Shown piece after piece: positions 1-5,498 of a DNA stretch of 5,902 nt. The notes beneath the pieces were generated by a model, which was not told the origin of the DNA, did no database searches, and saw only the letters and a program-made list of their open reading frames with translations. Source of the stretch: an uncultured Caulobacteraceae bacterium (GTDB lineage: Bacteria > Pseudomonadota > Alphaproteobacteria > Caulobacterales > Caulobacteraceae); NCBI GenBank assembly GCA_937910255.1, contig CALEOQ010000189.1, positions 1 through 5,902 on the forward strand, written 5' to 3'. How positions within the stretch are numbered: position 1 is the first letter of the stretch; every line of letters starts with the position of its first letter. Position numbers and translations under genes: made by a program.

Positions 1-130
1 GGGGGGGGGGGGGGGTGCGGTGGTGGGGCGGGGGCCGGCGGGCGGTGCCGGGAGGGGCTGGCGCGGATGGGGGGGGGGGATGCGGTGGTGGGGGGGGCGG
101 AGGGGGACTTGGGGGTGGGCGTCGCGGTCG
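1..130. other. Low-complexity poly-G contig edge, probably partly artefactual
   Basis: The window opens with 15 consecutive G, followed by runs of 11 G (69-79) and 8 G (90-97). The 13-mer TGCGGTGGTGGGG occurs at 16-28 and again at 81-93, each time directly after a G run. The two copies fall in different reading frames of the gene on the other strand (offset 65 nt). The rest of the window is GC-rich but has nothing like this base skew. Low-quality read ends or a mis-assembled homopolymer edge explain it best; a real Pro-rich coding stretch is the alternative. Confidence 0.6.
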
Positions 131-315
131 GGGCCGGCCGGGGCCCATTGGCCCGGCGCCAGGCGCGCGGCCGGCGTAGCATAGGCGCCGGCGTGGGGGG
201 CGCCCACATGGGGCGCGCGCTCGGCGATCTGCGGGACGGCGTGCGCCAGGCCTGAGAGGCCGGCGAAGGCGAGGGCGGCGGTAAGCGCAAGCGCCGCTCG
301 CTTGGAAAAGATCAT
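1..315 (-). CDS. Secreted protein of unknown function, 3' end missing
   Basis: An open frame runs leftward from an ATG at 315 and leaves the window without a stop (105 codons visible). The first residues look like a classical Sec signal peptide: a basic start (MIFSKR), a long Ala/Leu hydrophobic core, and cleavage probably after the A-H-A at residues 24-26. An in-frame TGA 18 nt upstream of the ATG excludes a longer N-terminus. Only a weak GGA precedes the start. The mature part is rich in Ala, Pro, Gly and His and becomes almost pure Pro, Arg and His beyond about residue 70. That part lies in suspiciously G-rich plus-strand sequence and may not be real. The gene has the same orientation as hfaD and starts 100 bp after it, so it could be read from the hfa operon. 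I do not recognise the family. The signal peptide is well supported; the distal sequence is not. Confidence 0.6.
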   Translation of the reverse strand, partial: MIFSKRAALALTAALAFAGLSGLAHAVPQIAERAPHVGAPHAGAYATPAARLAPGQWAPAGPDRDAHPQVPLRPPHHRIPPPHPRQPLPAPPAGPRPTTAPPPPP

Positions 316-415
316 TGAGACGTCCGCAATTCACCAGGAAACCTCCACCATCGCCGCCGGATGGGGCGAGGGCAAGGCGTGATGGCGGCGGGCGCGGGGC
401 TCTCGCTTGCCCGGC

Positions 416-1654
416 CTATTGGCTGGAGGGGCGGCTCACATAGTAGCTGGCGGTGTTGCCGACCGCATTGGCGACACCGGTGGCCGAGCGGGCGTAACCG
501 GTGACGTTCACCGAGTTGGTGGCGCTGACATCGGCGTTGTTCACCTGCTGGCTGGTGGCGACGATGCGCCCCTGGCAGTCGCTGCAGGCATAGCCGGTCG
601 CCGCATTGCCGATGGCCGTGGCGGTGGAGGAGGCGTCATAGCCTTCCGCGCCGGTGAAGTCGGCGATGACCTCAACGCCGCCGCCCTCGTTCAGCTGAAC
701 GGCGTCGACCAGGGTTTCGGCGCCAAAATTGCCGGCCATGAAGGAATTGCCGACCCCATAGGCGATGCTGGCCGCCGAGCCGAACTGATAGGCCGAGGCC
801 TGGCTCTGGGCCCGGACATAGGCCTGGTTTTCCTGGGCGCTGGTCACATCCAGGAGCCCGCCCTCGTTGGAGGTCGAGATGTTGTTACCGCTGGCCGTAG
901 CGCTGGTGGTGCTCAGATAGGCGTTGCCGTGGGCGGTGAACTGGCTGGCCTGGGTCAGGCCGGCCTGATTGTCCTGGTCGATGATGTAGCGCTCGCCCGA
1001 CCCGCCAATGCCGGAACTGGTCACATTGGTCCCGGTGGCCGTGCCGGCGAAGGTCGAGGCGCCTTCCACATAGCCATAAGTCCCGCCGCCGTCGGCGACG
1101 ACGTCGGCCAGGTTGGTCTGGTTCACCCGGGCGCCGACGACGCTGTAGCTGACGCCGAAGCCCTGGCTGACGCCGATGGCCTGGGCCGAGGCGGTCACAT
1201 CGCCGACCTCGGCGTCCGGGGCCTCGATATGGCTGTGGCCATAGATCACGCCGGGGCCGGTCTGCTGGTTGTAGACCCCGGTCAGGGTCCCTTCGTAGAT
1301 GTTGGATTCACTGGTCACGCCGGTGGCGGCCGTGGTCAGGCTGGTGACGGCGCCGGAGCTCACCGCGGCGTCCAGCCGGGTGTCGGCAGTGACATCGGCC
1401 TGCAGGTTCTGGTTGGCGCGCACATCCAGGGTCACGCCTTCGCCGGAGCCGTCAAAGGCCGCGCCGGTGGCGGTGGTGACCGCCGTGGTCGCCTCGGTGA
1501 TCTCGACCACGTCCAGGGTCTGGCCGGAGAACACGTCTCCGGTCTGGACCTGATCGCTGACGATGACGCTGTCGAGGGTCTGGCTAGTAGCGACCGCGCA
1601 CGTCAGAGTCGCGACCGACGTTCCAGCGATTAGGATCTTCGCGAGTCTGCGCAT
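416..1654 (-). CDS. hfaD: Holdfast anchor protein HfaD
   Basis: This 412-residue exported protein is the third gene of the hfaABD cluster. In Caulobacter, HfaD is a surface protein that with HfaA fastens the polysaccharide holdfast to the polar envelope and depends on HfaB. The sequence shows a signal peptide (MRRLAKIL, then a hydrophobic core, likely cut after A-V-A at 20-22). A mature part rich in Ala, Thr, Ser, Gly, Asn and Val follows, with almost no Lys, typical of secreted beta-rich surface proteins. It consists of about eight divergent repeats of roughly 48 residues. The repeats carry N-[QEN] at 81, 129, 178, 229, 276, 322 and 372 and a conserved Gly about 25-31 residues later. The only mature cysteines form C357-x2-C360. 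GGGGA at 1665-1661, 6 nt before the ATG, supports the start. The first 71 nt overlap the end of hfaB in another frame. Assigned from context, size and composition. Confidence 0.88.
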   Translation of the reverse strand: MRRLAKILIAGTSVATLTCAVATSQTLDSVIVSDQVQTGDVFSGQTLDVVEITEATTAVTTATGAAFDGSGEGVTLDVRANQNLQADVTADTRLDAAVSSGAVTSLTTAATGVTSESNIYEGTLTGVYNQQTGPGVIYGHSHIEAPDAEVGDVTASAQAIGVSQGFGVSYSVVGARVNQTNLADVVADGGGTYGYVEGASTFAGTATGTNVTSSGIGGSGERYIIDQDNQAGLTQASQFTAHGNAYLSTTSATASGNNISTSNEGGLLDVTSAQENQAYVRAQSQASAYQFGSAASIAYGVGNSFMAGNFGAETLVDAVQLNEGGGVEVIADFTGAEGYDASSTATAIGNAATGYACSDCQGRIVATSQQVNNADVSATNSVNVTGYARSATGVANAVGNTASYYVSRPSSQ

Positions 1655-2588
1655 TGTTGGTCCCCAGATTGTTGTAGGCGGGGACGTAGGCCCCTGTGAG
1701 GCCCACCGTCGTCCCGGCCAAGGGGTCGGAGGACAGGCAGGCCTGGGGACCAGGCATGCCGTAGAGATTGGCGGTCATCTCGATGACGGCGCGTTCCACC
1801 AGTGAGCGGACCGCCAACTGCATGGGTTCGAGCGCGCCTGTGCCGGCGGAGACATCGAAGACGTTGCCGCCCAGGAAGTCGAACATGCCGACCCCCACTT
1901 CACGGCCGATCACCTGCTTCTGGTAGGAGATGACATCGACCACCTCCAGGGTGCGGGTGTTGATCAGCCGCAGATCGAGGCCGATGTTCATGATGAACAG
2001 GCGACCGTTGATGTTGCCCTTCAGATCCCGCGGATCGGGGTCGCCGGCGCCGATATCGAAGCCGGACGAACGGATATTGAAGTTCAGTTCAGTCAGGCCG
2101 CCGGCCACATAGAAGTCCGAGCCCGGCACCTGGCCAGCCAGGATGCGGCGGTATTCCGCCGGCATGTTGGGGGCCGGATTGGGCTGGTCGGAGATCAGCT
2201 TGTTGTTGGCGTATTTCAGCTCGAGCTCGGACACCGAGGTGTCGAACCGCTCCACCAGGGGCATGCCCGCCTTGGCGAAGGCCGACATGGCCATGAGCGA
2301 CGCGCCCTGGGTGATCTTGCGGCCGCTGCCGTCGGACTCCGACTTGCCGGTATAGTCGGCGATGCGGCCGATGGCGATGCGGGGCGCCGTGACATTGGCG
2401 GTGCGCGCATAGCCGGCCAGGCAGACCAGGGCCGTGGAATAGGGAGTCGGGTTGGACGTCACCGGCGCGCTGCCGATCGGGCGACTGTAGTTGCCGCCGG
2501 GACCGGCCACCGGGGTGGCGCAGGCGCTCAGGGCCAGGGCCGCGGCGCTCAGAACGCCGAGGGCGCGGACGGGAAGCTTAGTTGCCAT
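1584..2588 (-). CDS. hfaB: Holdfast anchor secretion lipoprotein HfaB (CsgG family)
   Basis: A 334-residue CsgG-like lipoprotein. CsgG proteins are outer-membrane channels that secrete curli subunits; HfaB is the Caulobacter counterpart required for HfaA and HfaD to reach the surface. Visible features are a lipoprotein signal with lipobox L20-S-A-C23, Ala and Thr after the Cys (no inner-membrane retention Asp), and a CsgG-type core. The core includes an early AIGRIADYTGK strand, ERFDTS, a Gly/Asn-rich middle, and a late FDFLGGNVFDVSAG segment followed by a helix ending MQLAVRSLVERAVIEM. I chose the ATG at 2588: GGTGGGG lies 6 nt upstream, and the ATG overlaps the hfaA stop by 11 nt. An in-frame GTG at 2600 lies inside that ribosome-binding site. 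The last 23 codons overlap hfaD. Confidence 0.93.
   Translation of the reverse strand: MATKLPVRALGVLSAAALALSACATPVAGPGGNYSRPIGSAPVTSNPTPYSTALVCLAGYARTANVTAPRIAIGRIADYTGKSESDGSGRKITQGASLMAMSAFAKAGMPLVERFDTSVSELELKYANNKLISDQPNPAPNMPAEYRRILAGQVPGSDFYVAGGLTELNFNIRSSGFDIGAGDPDPRDLKGNINGRLFIMNIGLDLRLINTRTLEVVDVISYQKQVIGREVGVGMFDFLGGNVFDVSAGTGALEPMQLAVRSLVERAVIEMTANLYGMPGPQACLSSDPLAGTTVGLTGAYVPAYNNLGTNNAQTREDPNRWNVGRDSDVRGRY
1655..1665 (-). promoter_or_regulatory. Ribosome-binding site of hfaD inside hfaB
   Basis: Reading the minus strand, GGGGA (1665-1661) is followed by six nucleotides and the hfaD ATG. The site lies inside the hfaB coding sequence, and no later ATG or GTG near the end of the overlap would give a signal peptide. 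It therefore decides that hfaD really starts 71 nt before the end of hfaB. Confidence 0.65.
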
Positions 2589-3036
2589 CGCCAACCCCAC
2601 CGGAATTCATCTGCACGCCGGCGTTCACGTCGCCATTGTTGATCTGGGTGGAGTCGATGATCACCGTATTGTAGCTGCCCTGGGTGATCACCACGAGGTT
2701 GTTGCCGATGGCGCTGGACCCGCCGGAGCTGGCGCCCACGCCGGCATAGGCGTCGGCCGAACCCCAGGAGCGGCTGAAGGACGACTGGTCCTCGCCGGTG
2801 AGCATCAGGCCATCGACGATGACCCGGTTGCCGTTGGCGTCACGGGTGGAGACATCCACAGGGTGGTTCTCGCTGCCGGCATAACGGCCCCAGCCCGCAT
2901 TGAAGTCGGCCGAGTTGGTGGTCATCTGCTGGGCCTGAGCGCCGCTGGCCGCCAGCGCACTGGCGACCAGCATCGCAACCCATACCGTCGGGCGGGGCTG
3001 GGCCTTTGGCCGCATATCGGTGTGGGCGATGGCCAT
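2578..3036 (-). CDS. hfaA: Holdfast anchoring protein HfaA (curlin-like)
   Basis: A 152-residue secreted protein and first gene of the hfa operon. HfaA is a small outer-surface subunit that forms stable high-molecular-weight assemblies and helps tether the holdfast; it is regarded as curli-like. The sequence shows an N-terminal extension of about 16 residues, a hydrophobic core (VWVAMLVASALA), and a likely cleavage site at A-Q-A35|Q36. The mature protein is Ser/Gly/Asn-rich. Its C-terminal part (about 109-140) resembles a curlin repeat: G111-N-N, Q119-G, N123, an alternating hydrophobic strand TVIIDS, then Q131-x-N-N-G. The ATG at 3036 has GGAG (3052-3049) upstream at a rather long 12-nt spacing. 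A later Met at residue 8 has no Shine-Dalgarno, so I prefer the upstream start. The gene overlaps hfaB by 11 nt, suggesting translational coupling. Confidence 0.9.
   Translation of the reverse strand: MAIAHTDMRPKAQPRPTVWVAMLVASALAASGAQAQQMTTNSADFNAGWGRYAGSENHPVDVSTRDANGNRVIVDGLMLTGEDQSSFSRSWGSADAYAGVGASSGGSSAIGNNLVVITQGSYNTVIIDSTQINNGDVNAGVQMNSGGVGDGN
2589..2601 (-). promoter_or_regulatory. Ribosome-binding site deciding the hfaB start
   Basis: GGTGGGG (2601-2595) stands 6 nt before the ATG at 2588. The competing GTG at 2600 is part of this purine-rich stretch and has no site of its own. The ATG start gives a compact lipoprotein signal with Lys4 and Arg8 before the hydrophobic core. Confidence 0.65.
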
Positions 3037-3058
3037 GAACTTGGCGGACTCCGGACAG

Positions 3059-3077
3059 CGACGGCGCTAGGCCGTCG
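3059..3077 (-). promoter_or_regulatory. Hairpin/dyad in the hfaA leader
   Basis: CGACGGC (3059-3065) and GCCGTCG (3071-3077) are perfect 7-bp arms around a 5-nt loop. On the hfaA strand the hairpin ends 6 nt before GGAG and 22 nt before the ATG, and a TTAA half-site (3078-3081) abuts its upstream side. It could be an mRNA hairpin affecting translation or stability of the hfa operon, or a protein-binding dyad. It has no U-tract, so it is not an intrinsic terminator. Confidence 0.5.
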
Positions 3078-3178
3078 TTAAGCAAACCACGTGCCAAAGA
3101 TGGACACTTGCGTCCTATCTAGGGGTGCAACCCTCGCGAATTCGTTAAGGCTGGCGCCGAACAAGTCTGAACGGCCCC

Positions 3179-3185
3179 GGAGGAG
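3179..3185 (+). promoter_or_regulatory. Strong ribosome-binding site fixing a TTG start
   Basis: GGAGGAG, almost the full anti-16S complement, is followed by 5 nt and then TTG at 3191. No ATG or GTG stands at a suitable distance, so this site decides the rhomboid start. Confidence 0.75.
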
Positions 3186-3190
3186 TCCTG

Positions 3191-3856
3191 TTGACCGAAG
3201 CCCGTGAACCCATTTTCAAAGCCCCATGGCCAGCCATGGTCCTGGTAGGGGCGATACTGGGCGCCTTCGTCCTGCAGGTTTTCGTGCTGGGGGAGGGGGC
3301 CTATGCGCGGTTCGGCTTCTCGCCGGCTGGGCTTGAGGCGGGAGGATGGCCGGGTCTGCTCACGGCGCTCTTCATCCATGGGGGGATGGTCCACGCGGCT
3401 ATGAATGCAGCCGGCGCCCTGGCCTTCGGCAGCCCTGTGGCGCGCCTGTTCGGCCTGCGGATCTGGGGCGGTCTGATCTTCTTTCTATTCTATCTGGCCT
3501 GCGGCGGCCTCGCCAACCTCGCCTTTGCAAGGCTGCATCCGGGGGAAGAGATCCTCCTGGTCGGCGCGTCTGGCGCGGTGTTCGGCCTGATCGGGGCGGC
3601 CACCCGCATCCTGGCTGGCGGCGGGCGACTGGCCCCCCTGTTTGACGGGCGCGTCCTGTTCATGAGCGCGATCTGGATCGGCCTCAACCTGCTGATCGCC
3701 GCCCTGGGCTTCGCGCCGGGGCTGGAGGGCGAGGTGGCCTGGGAGGCCCATATCGCCGGCTTCCTGGCGGGCCTGCTCCTGGCGGGGCCGGCCGCCTGGC
3801 TCGCGACCAAAGGGGCGCCTCAGACCCTGGAAATGCCGCCCGGGCACGAGGGGTGA
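3191..3856 (+). CDS. Rhomboid-family intramembrane serine protease
   Basis: A 221-residue polytopic membrane protein of the rhomboid (S54) family, which cleaves membrane-embedded substrates near the lipid interface. All key motifs are visible: H63-G-G-M-V-H68-x3-N72 in the second core helix (oxyanion-side His/Asn), the nucleophile in G125-A-S127-G128, and the partner His187 in AHIAGFLAG. Hydrophobic segments lie at about 14-34, 55-80, 90-113, 122-142, 156-174 and 185-205, matching a six-helix GlpG-like core. The start is TTG, supported by GGAGGAG 5 nt upstream. The protein should be an active protease; its substrate cannot be told from sequence. It is divergent from hfaA and 60 bp upstream of the CBS gene. 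The short cytosolic N-terminus has no extra domain. Confidence 0.93.
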   Translation: MTEAREPIFKAPWPAMVLVGAILGAFVLQVFVLGEGAYARFGFSPAGLEAGGWPGLLTALFIHGGMVHAAMNAAGALAFGSPVARLFGLRIWGGLIFFLFYLACGGLANLAFARLHPGEEILLVGASGAVFGLIGAATRILAGGGRLAPLFDGRVLFMSAIWIGLNLLIAALGFAPGLEGEVAWEAHIAGFLAGLLLAGPAAWLATKGAPQTLEMPPGHEG

Positions 3857-3916
3857 TTGCCAGAACCGTCGTTATGCGACAGGCTGCACATCTGTAGGAT
3901 GAGAGCGAGACGACCT

Positions 3917-4345
3917 ATGCTTGTATCCCAGATTCTGAAGACCAAGGGCGACCTGGTCTTCACCGTCACCCCGGGGGACACGATCAGCGCGGTGACCGCC
4001 CTGCTGCACGCCCGCCGCGTGGGCGCCCTGGTGGTCGTTGACGCCGGCAAGGTGGTCGGCATCGTCTCCGAGCGCGATGTGGTGCGCAGCCTGGCCGAGC
4101 TGGGCGCGCCGGCTCTGGAGCGCCCCATCACCAGCTGCATGACCAGCGACGTGCTGTTCGCCCGTCCCGGTGAGACCGTGGACGCCTTGCTCGAGCGGAT
4201 GACCGACCGGCGGGTGCGTCACCTGCCGGTGTGCGAGGACGACAAGCTGCTGGGCATCGTGTCGATCGGCGATCTGGTGAAGCACAAGATCTCCGAAGTG
4301 GTCGCCGAGGCCGATGGTCTGAAGGCCTATATCGCCGCCGGCTGA
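3917..4345 (+). CDS. Two-CBS-domain protein
   Basis: A 142-residue stand-alone CBS-pair (Bateman module) protein. Such modules bind adenine nucleotides (AMP, ATP, SAM or NAD-type ligands) and act as energy or redox sensors, usually by controlling partner enzymes or transporters. CBS1 covers about 8-58 with RRVGALVVVD and the closing motif G48-I-V-S-E-R-D54. CBS2 covers about 72-125 with RRVRHLPVCED and G113-I-V-S-I-G-D119. There is no catalytic domain. I chose the ATG at 3917, which gives the N-terminus MLVSQILKTKG usual in short alphaproteobacterial CBS proteins. Longer starts at 3857 (TTG) and 3899 (ATG) add unrelated residues and have poorly placed ribosome-binding sites. The gene follows the rhomboid gene by 60 bp and is almost contiguous with the GNAT gene. 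Confidence 0.9.
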   Translation: MLVSQILKTKGDLVFTVTPGDTISAVTALLHARRVGALVVVDAGKVVGIVSERDVVRSLAELGAPALERPITSCMTSDVLFARPGETVDALLERMTDRRVRHLPVCEDDKLLGIVSIGDLVKHKISEVVAEADGLKAYIAAG

Positions 4346-4347
4346 CC

Positions 4348-4929
4348 GTGCGTCTTCCCCGCCTGCAAGGTGATCGGGTCGCTGTCCGCCCCCTGGAGGC
4401 GTCCGACCTGCAGGCCTGCCATGATCTCTATGATGAAATCGGCTGGTCAGATCCCCGCCTGAGCGCGGCCGAAAACCTGGCCCTGCGCCGCGACTGGCTG
4501 GACTGGACCCTGCGCAGCTACGACCAATTGGCCGCGCTTCACCAGCCTCCCTATGGAGAGCGGGCGATCATCGACCATGATCAAGGGTTCGTCGGCCTGG
4601 TGGGAATCGTGCCGCGGCTGGAGCCCTTCGAGCGACTGCCGGGGTTGGGCGGGCGGCCAGGGGCGCGCCGGACGCCGGAAATCGGCCTCTTCTGGGCGGT
4701 GCGCCCGGGCTGTCAGGGGCGCGGCTATGCGACGGCGGCGGCCGGGCTGGTCAGCGCCTGGCTGTTCGATGTTCTGGGCGTGGCGAAGATCCTGGCCGGG
4801 ACGGAGGCCGATAACGCCGCCTCGATCGGCGTCATGCGGCGGTTGGGCATGCGCATCGAGGTCAATCCGGGGCCGCCTTCGCCGGGGTTTGATGTCACCG
4901 GAATCCTGGAGACGCCTGGGGAGCCCTGA
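4348..4929 (+). CDS. GNAT-family N-acetyltransferase (RimJ/RimL-like)
   Basis: A 193-residue GNAT acetyltransferase that should transfer acetyl from acetyl-CoA to an amine; the acceptor is unknown. It begins VRLPRLQGDRVAVRPLEASD, the usual RimJ/RimL-type first strand. A long variable helical region (about 36-62) precedes the strand EIGLFWAVRPG and the acetyl-CoA pyrophosphate loop Q123-G-R-G-Y-A128. The C-terminal signature ADNAASIGVMRRLGM (about 154-168) is typical of this subgroup. The GTG start at 4348, 2 nt after the CBS stop, fits translational coupling and coincides with the homology start. An upstream in-frame start at 4231 would lie wholly within the CBS gene. No strong Shine-Dalgarno is visible. 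The RimJ/RimL label is a fold assignment; ribosomal-protein acetylation is not implied. Confidence 0.88.
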   Translation: MRLPRLQGDRVAVRPLEASDLQACHDLYDEIGWSDPRLSAAENLALRRDWLDWTLRSYDQLAALHQPPYGERAIIDHDQGFVGLVGIVPRLEPFERLPGLGGRPGARRTPEIGLFWAVRPGCQGRGYATAAAGLVSAWLFDVLGVAKILAGTEADNAASIGVMRRLGMRIEVNPGPPSPGFDVTGILETPGEP

Positions 4930-4954
4930 CGCTAGGGTTTAGGGCGCCTGGGTC

Positions 4955-5389
4955 TCAGGCCTGGAACACTTCCCCGCCATCGCCGGTCGCCGCGTCAGCC
5001 AGAGTGTAGCCTTCGAGCACCGCAGCTGTCGCGTCACGGGCGCGGAGGAGGGCCTCACGCAGGGTGCAGGTGGCGAGATCGGGGCAGTCGTCGCACTTCC
5101 GGAAGGCCGTTCGGCTGACGCACGGGGCGAGCCCCAGGGGGCCATCGATCACGCGTATGACTTCGGCGAACGCAATGTCCTGGGCCGGCCGCGCCAGGGT
5201 ATAGCCGCCGAACTTGCCGCGCCGGCTGACTACGAGACGGTTCCGAGAGAGTTCCAGCAGGATAGCCTCCAGGAATTTTCGCGGGGCGTCGGCCCGCAGG
5301 GCGAGCTCGCCGCAGGTGAGTTGGACCCCTTCGGCCCGAGCTAGTTCGACGAGCGCGCGCAGGGCGTAGCGGGTCTTCTGCGATAGCAT
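4955..5389 (-). CDS. Rrf2-family transcriptional regulator with Cys cluster
   Basis: A 144-residue Rrf2-family (IscR/RirA/NsrR-like) DNA-binding protein. It starts MLSQKTRYALRAL, the family signature. A winged helix-turn-helix follows (about 22-66, with LTCGELALRADAPRKFLEAI and the wing RRGKFGGYTL), then a dimerisation helix. Four cysteines C90-x8-C99-x2-C102-x5-C108 sit where this family ligates an iron-sulfur cluster, so it may sense iron, redox state or nitric oxide; C26 lies in the HTH. The ATG at 5389 has AGGGAGG (5407-5401) upstream at 11 nt. A 21-residue longer start at 5452 adds sequence not seen in the family. The gene is convergent with the GNAT gene (25 bp between stops) and divergent from the rRNA promoters. 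No known target is adjacent, so the regulon cannot be named. Confidence 0.9.
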   Translation of the reverse strand: MLSQKTRYALRALVELARAEGVQLTCGELALRADAPRKFLEAILLELSRNRLVVSRRGKFGGYTLARPAQDIAFAEVIRVIDGPLGLAPCVSRTAFRKCDDCPDLATCTLREALLRARDATAAVLEGYTLADAATGDGGEVFQA

Positions 5390-5498
5390 GGCCAGGAGCG
5401 CCTCCCTTGTGCGCCCGCATTTTCCATAGGGGCCGAGCGCCACGGTGGGCAAGGGTAGGCAGGCCGGCAGGCTGCGTCACAGCGCCCCTACGTGCACC
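5390..5498. promoter_or_regulatory. Upstream region of the Rrf2 gene
   Basis: This 109-bp stretch between the Rrf2 start and rRNA promoter P1 must carry the Rrf2 promoter on the minus strand. The only candidate I see there is weak: TTGCCC, 18 bp, TATGGA, ending about 35 bp before the ATG. No clear IscR- or RirA-type operator is recognisable. Confidence 0.3.

Larger units (their letters stand above)
3037..3190. promoter_or_regulatory. Divergent hfaA / rhomboid regulatory region
   Basis: These 154 bp must hold the hfaA promoter and perhaps one for the rhomboid gene. Two TTAA half-sites (3078-3081, 3145-3148) are both read CTTAACGA on the hfaA strand. Neither is followed at 7 nt by a good second TTAA, so a full CtrA box is not present. 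Other elements are a near-palindrome AGGGGTGCAACCCT (3121-3134), the palindrome CGAATTCG (3137-3144), the hairpin at 3059-3077, and a CcrM-type GANTC site (3047-3051) in the hfaA leader. On the minus strand TAGATA (3121-3116) is a possible -10 with no convincing -35. In Caulobacter, hfaA transcription is cell-cycle controlled and depends on CtrA. Confidence 0.5.

Noticed and set aside
348..364. Possible terminator after hfaD
   Set aside because: CCATC/GATGG is a 5-bp stem with a 7-nt loop and no T-tract; it is too weak to call.
1590..1610. Lipobox in the HfaD signal (Cys19)
   Set aside because: The residues before Cys19 are T-L-T, which do not fit a lipobox; ordinary signal peptidase cleavage after A22 is more likely.
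407..1633. 408-codon plus-strand open frame
   Set aside because: It is the antisense shadow of hfaD. The product is Gly/Ala/Asp-rich with no domain, while the minus frame has a signal peptide, repeats and operon context.
2491..3081. 196-codon plus-strand open frame
   Set aside because: It spans the hfaB start and all of hfaA antisense, a typical high-GC mirror frame with no ribosome-binding site or recognisable domain.
3857..3916. Longer N-terminus for the CBS protein
   Set aside because: The extra 20 residues are Arg/Cys-rich and unlike the family, begin with TTG right after the rhomboid stop, and lack a ribosome-binding site.
4939..4960. Possible terminator between the convergent GNAT and Rrf2 genes
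   Set aside because: GCCTG/CAGGC gives only a 5-bp stem with a 5-nt loop and no T-tract on either strand; it also overlaps the Rrf2 stop.
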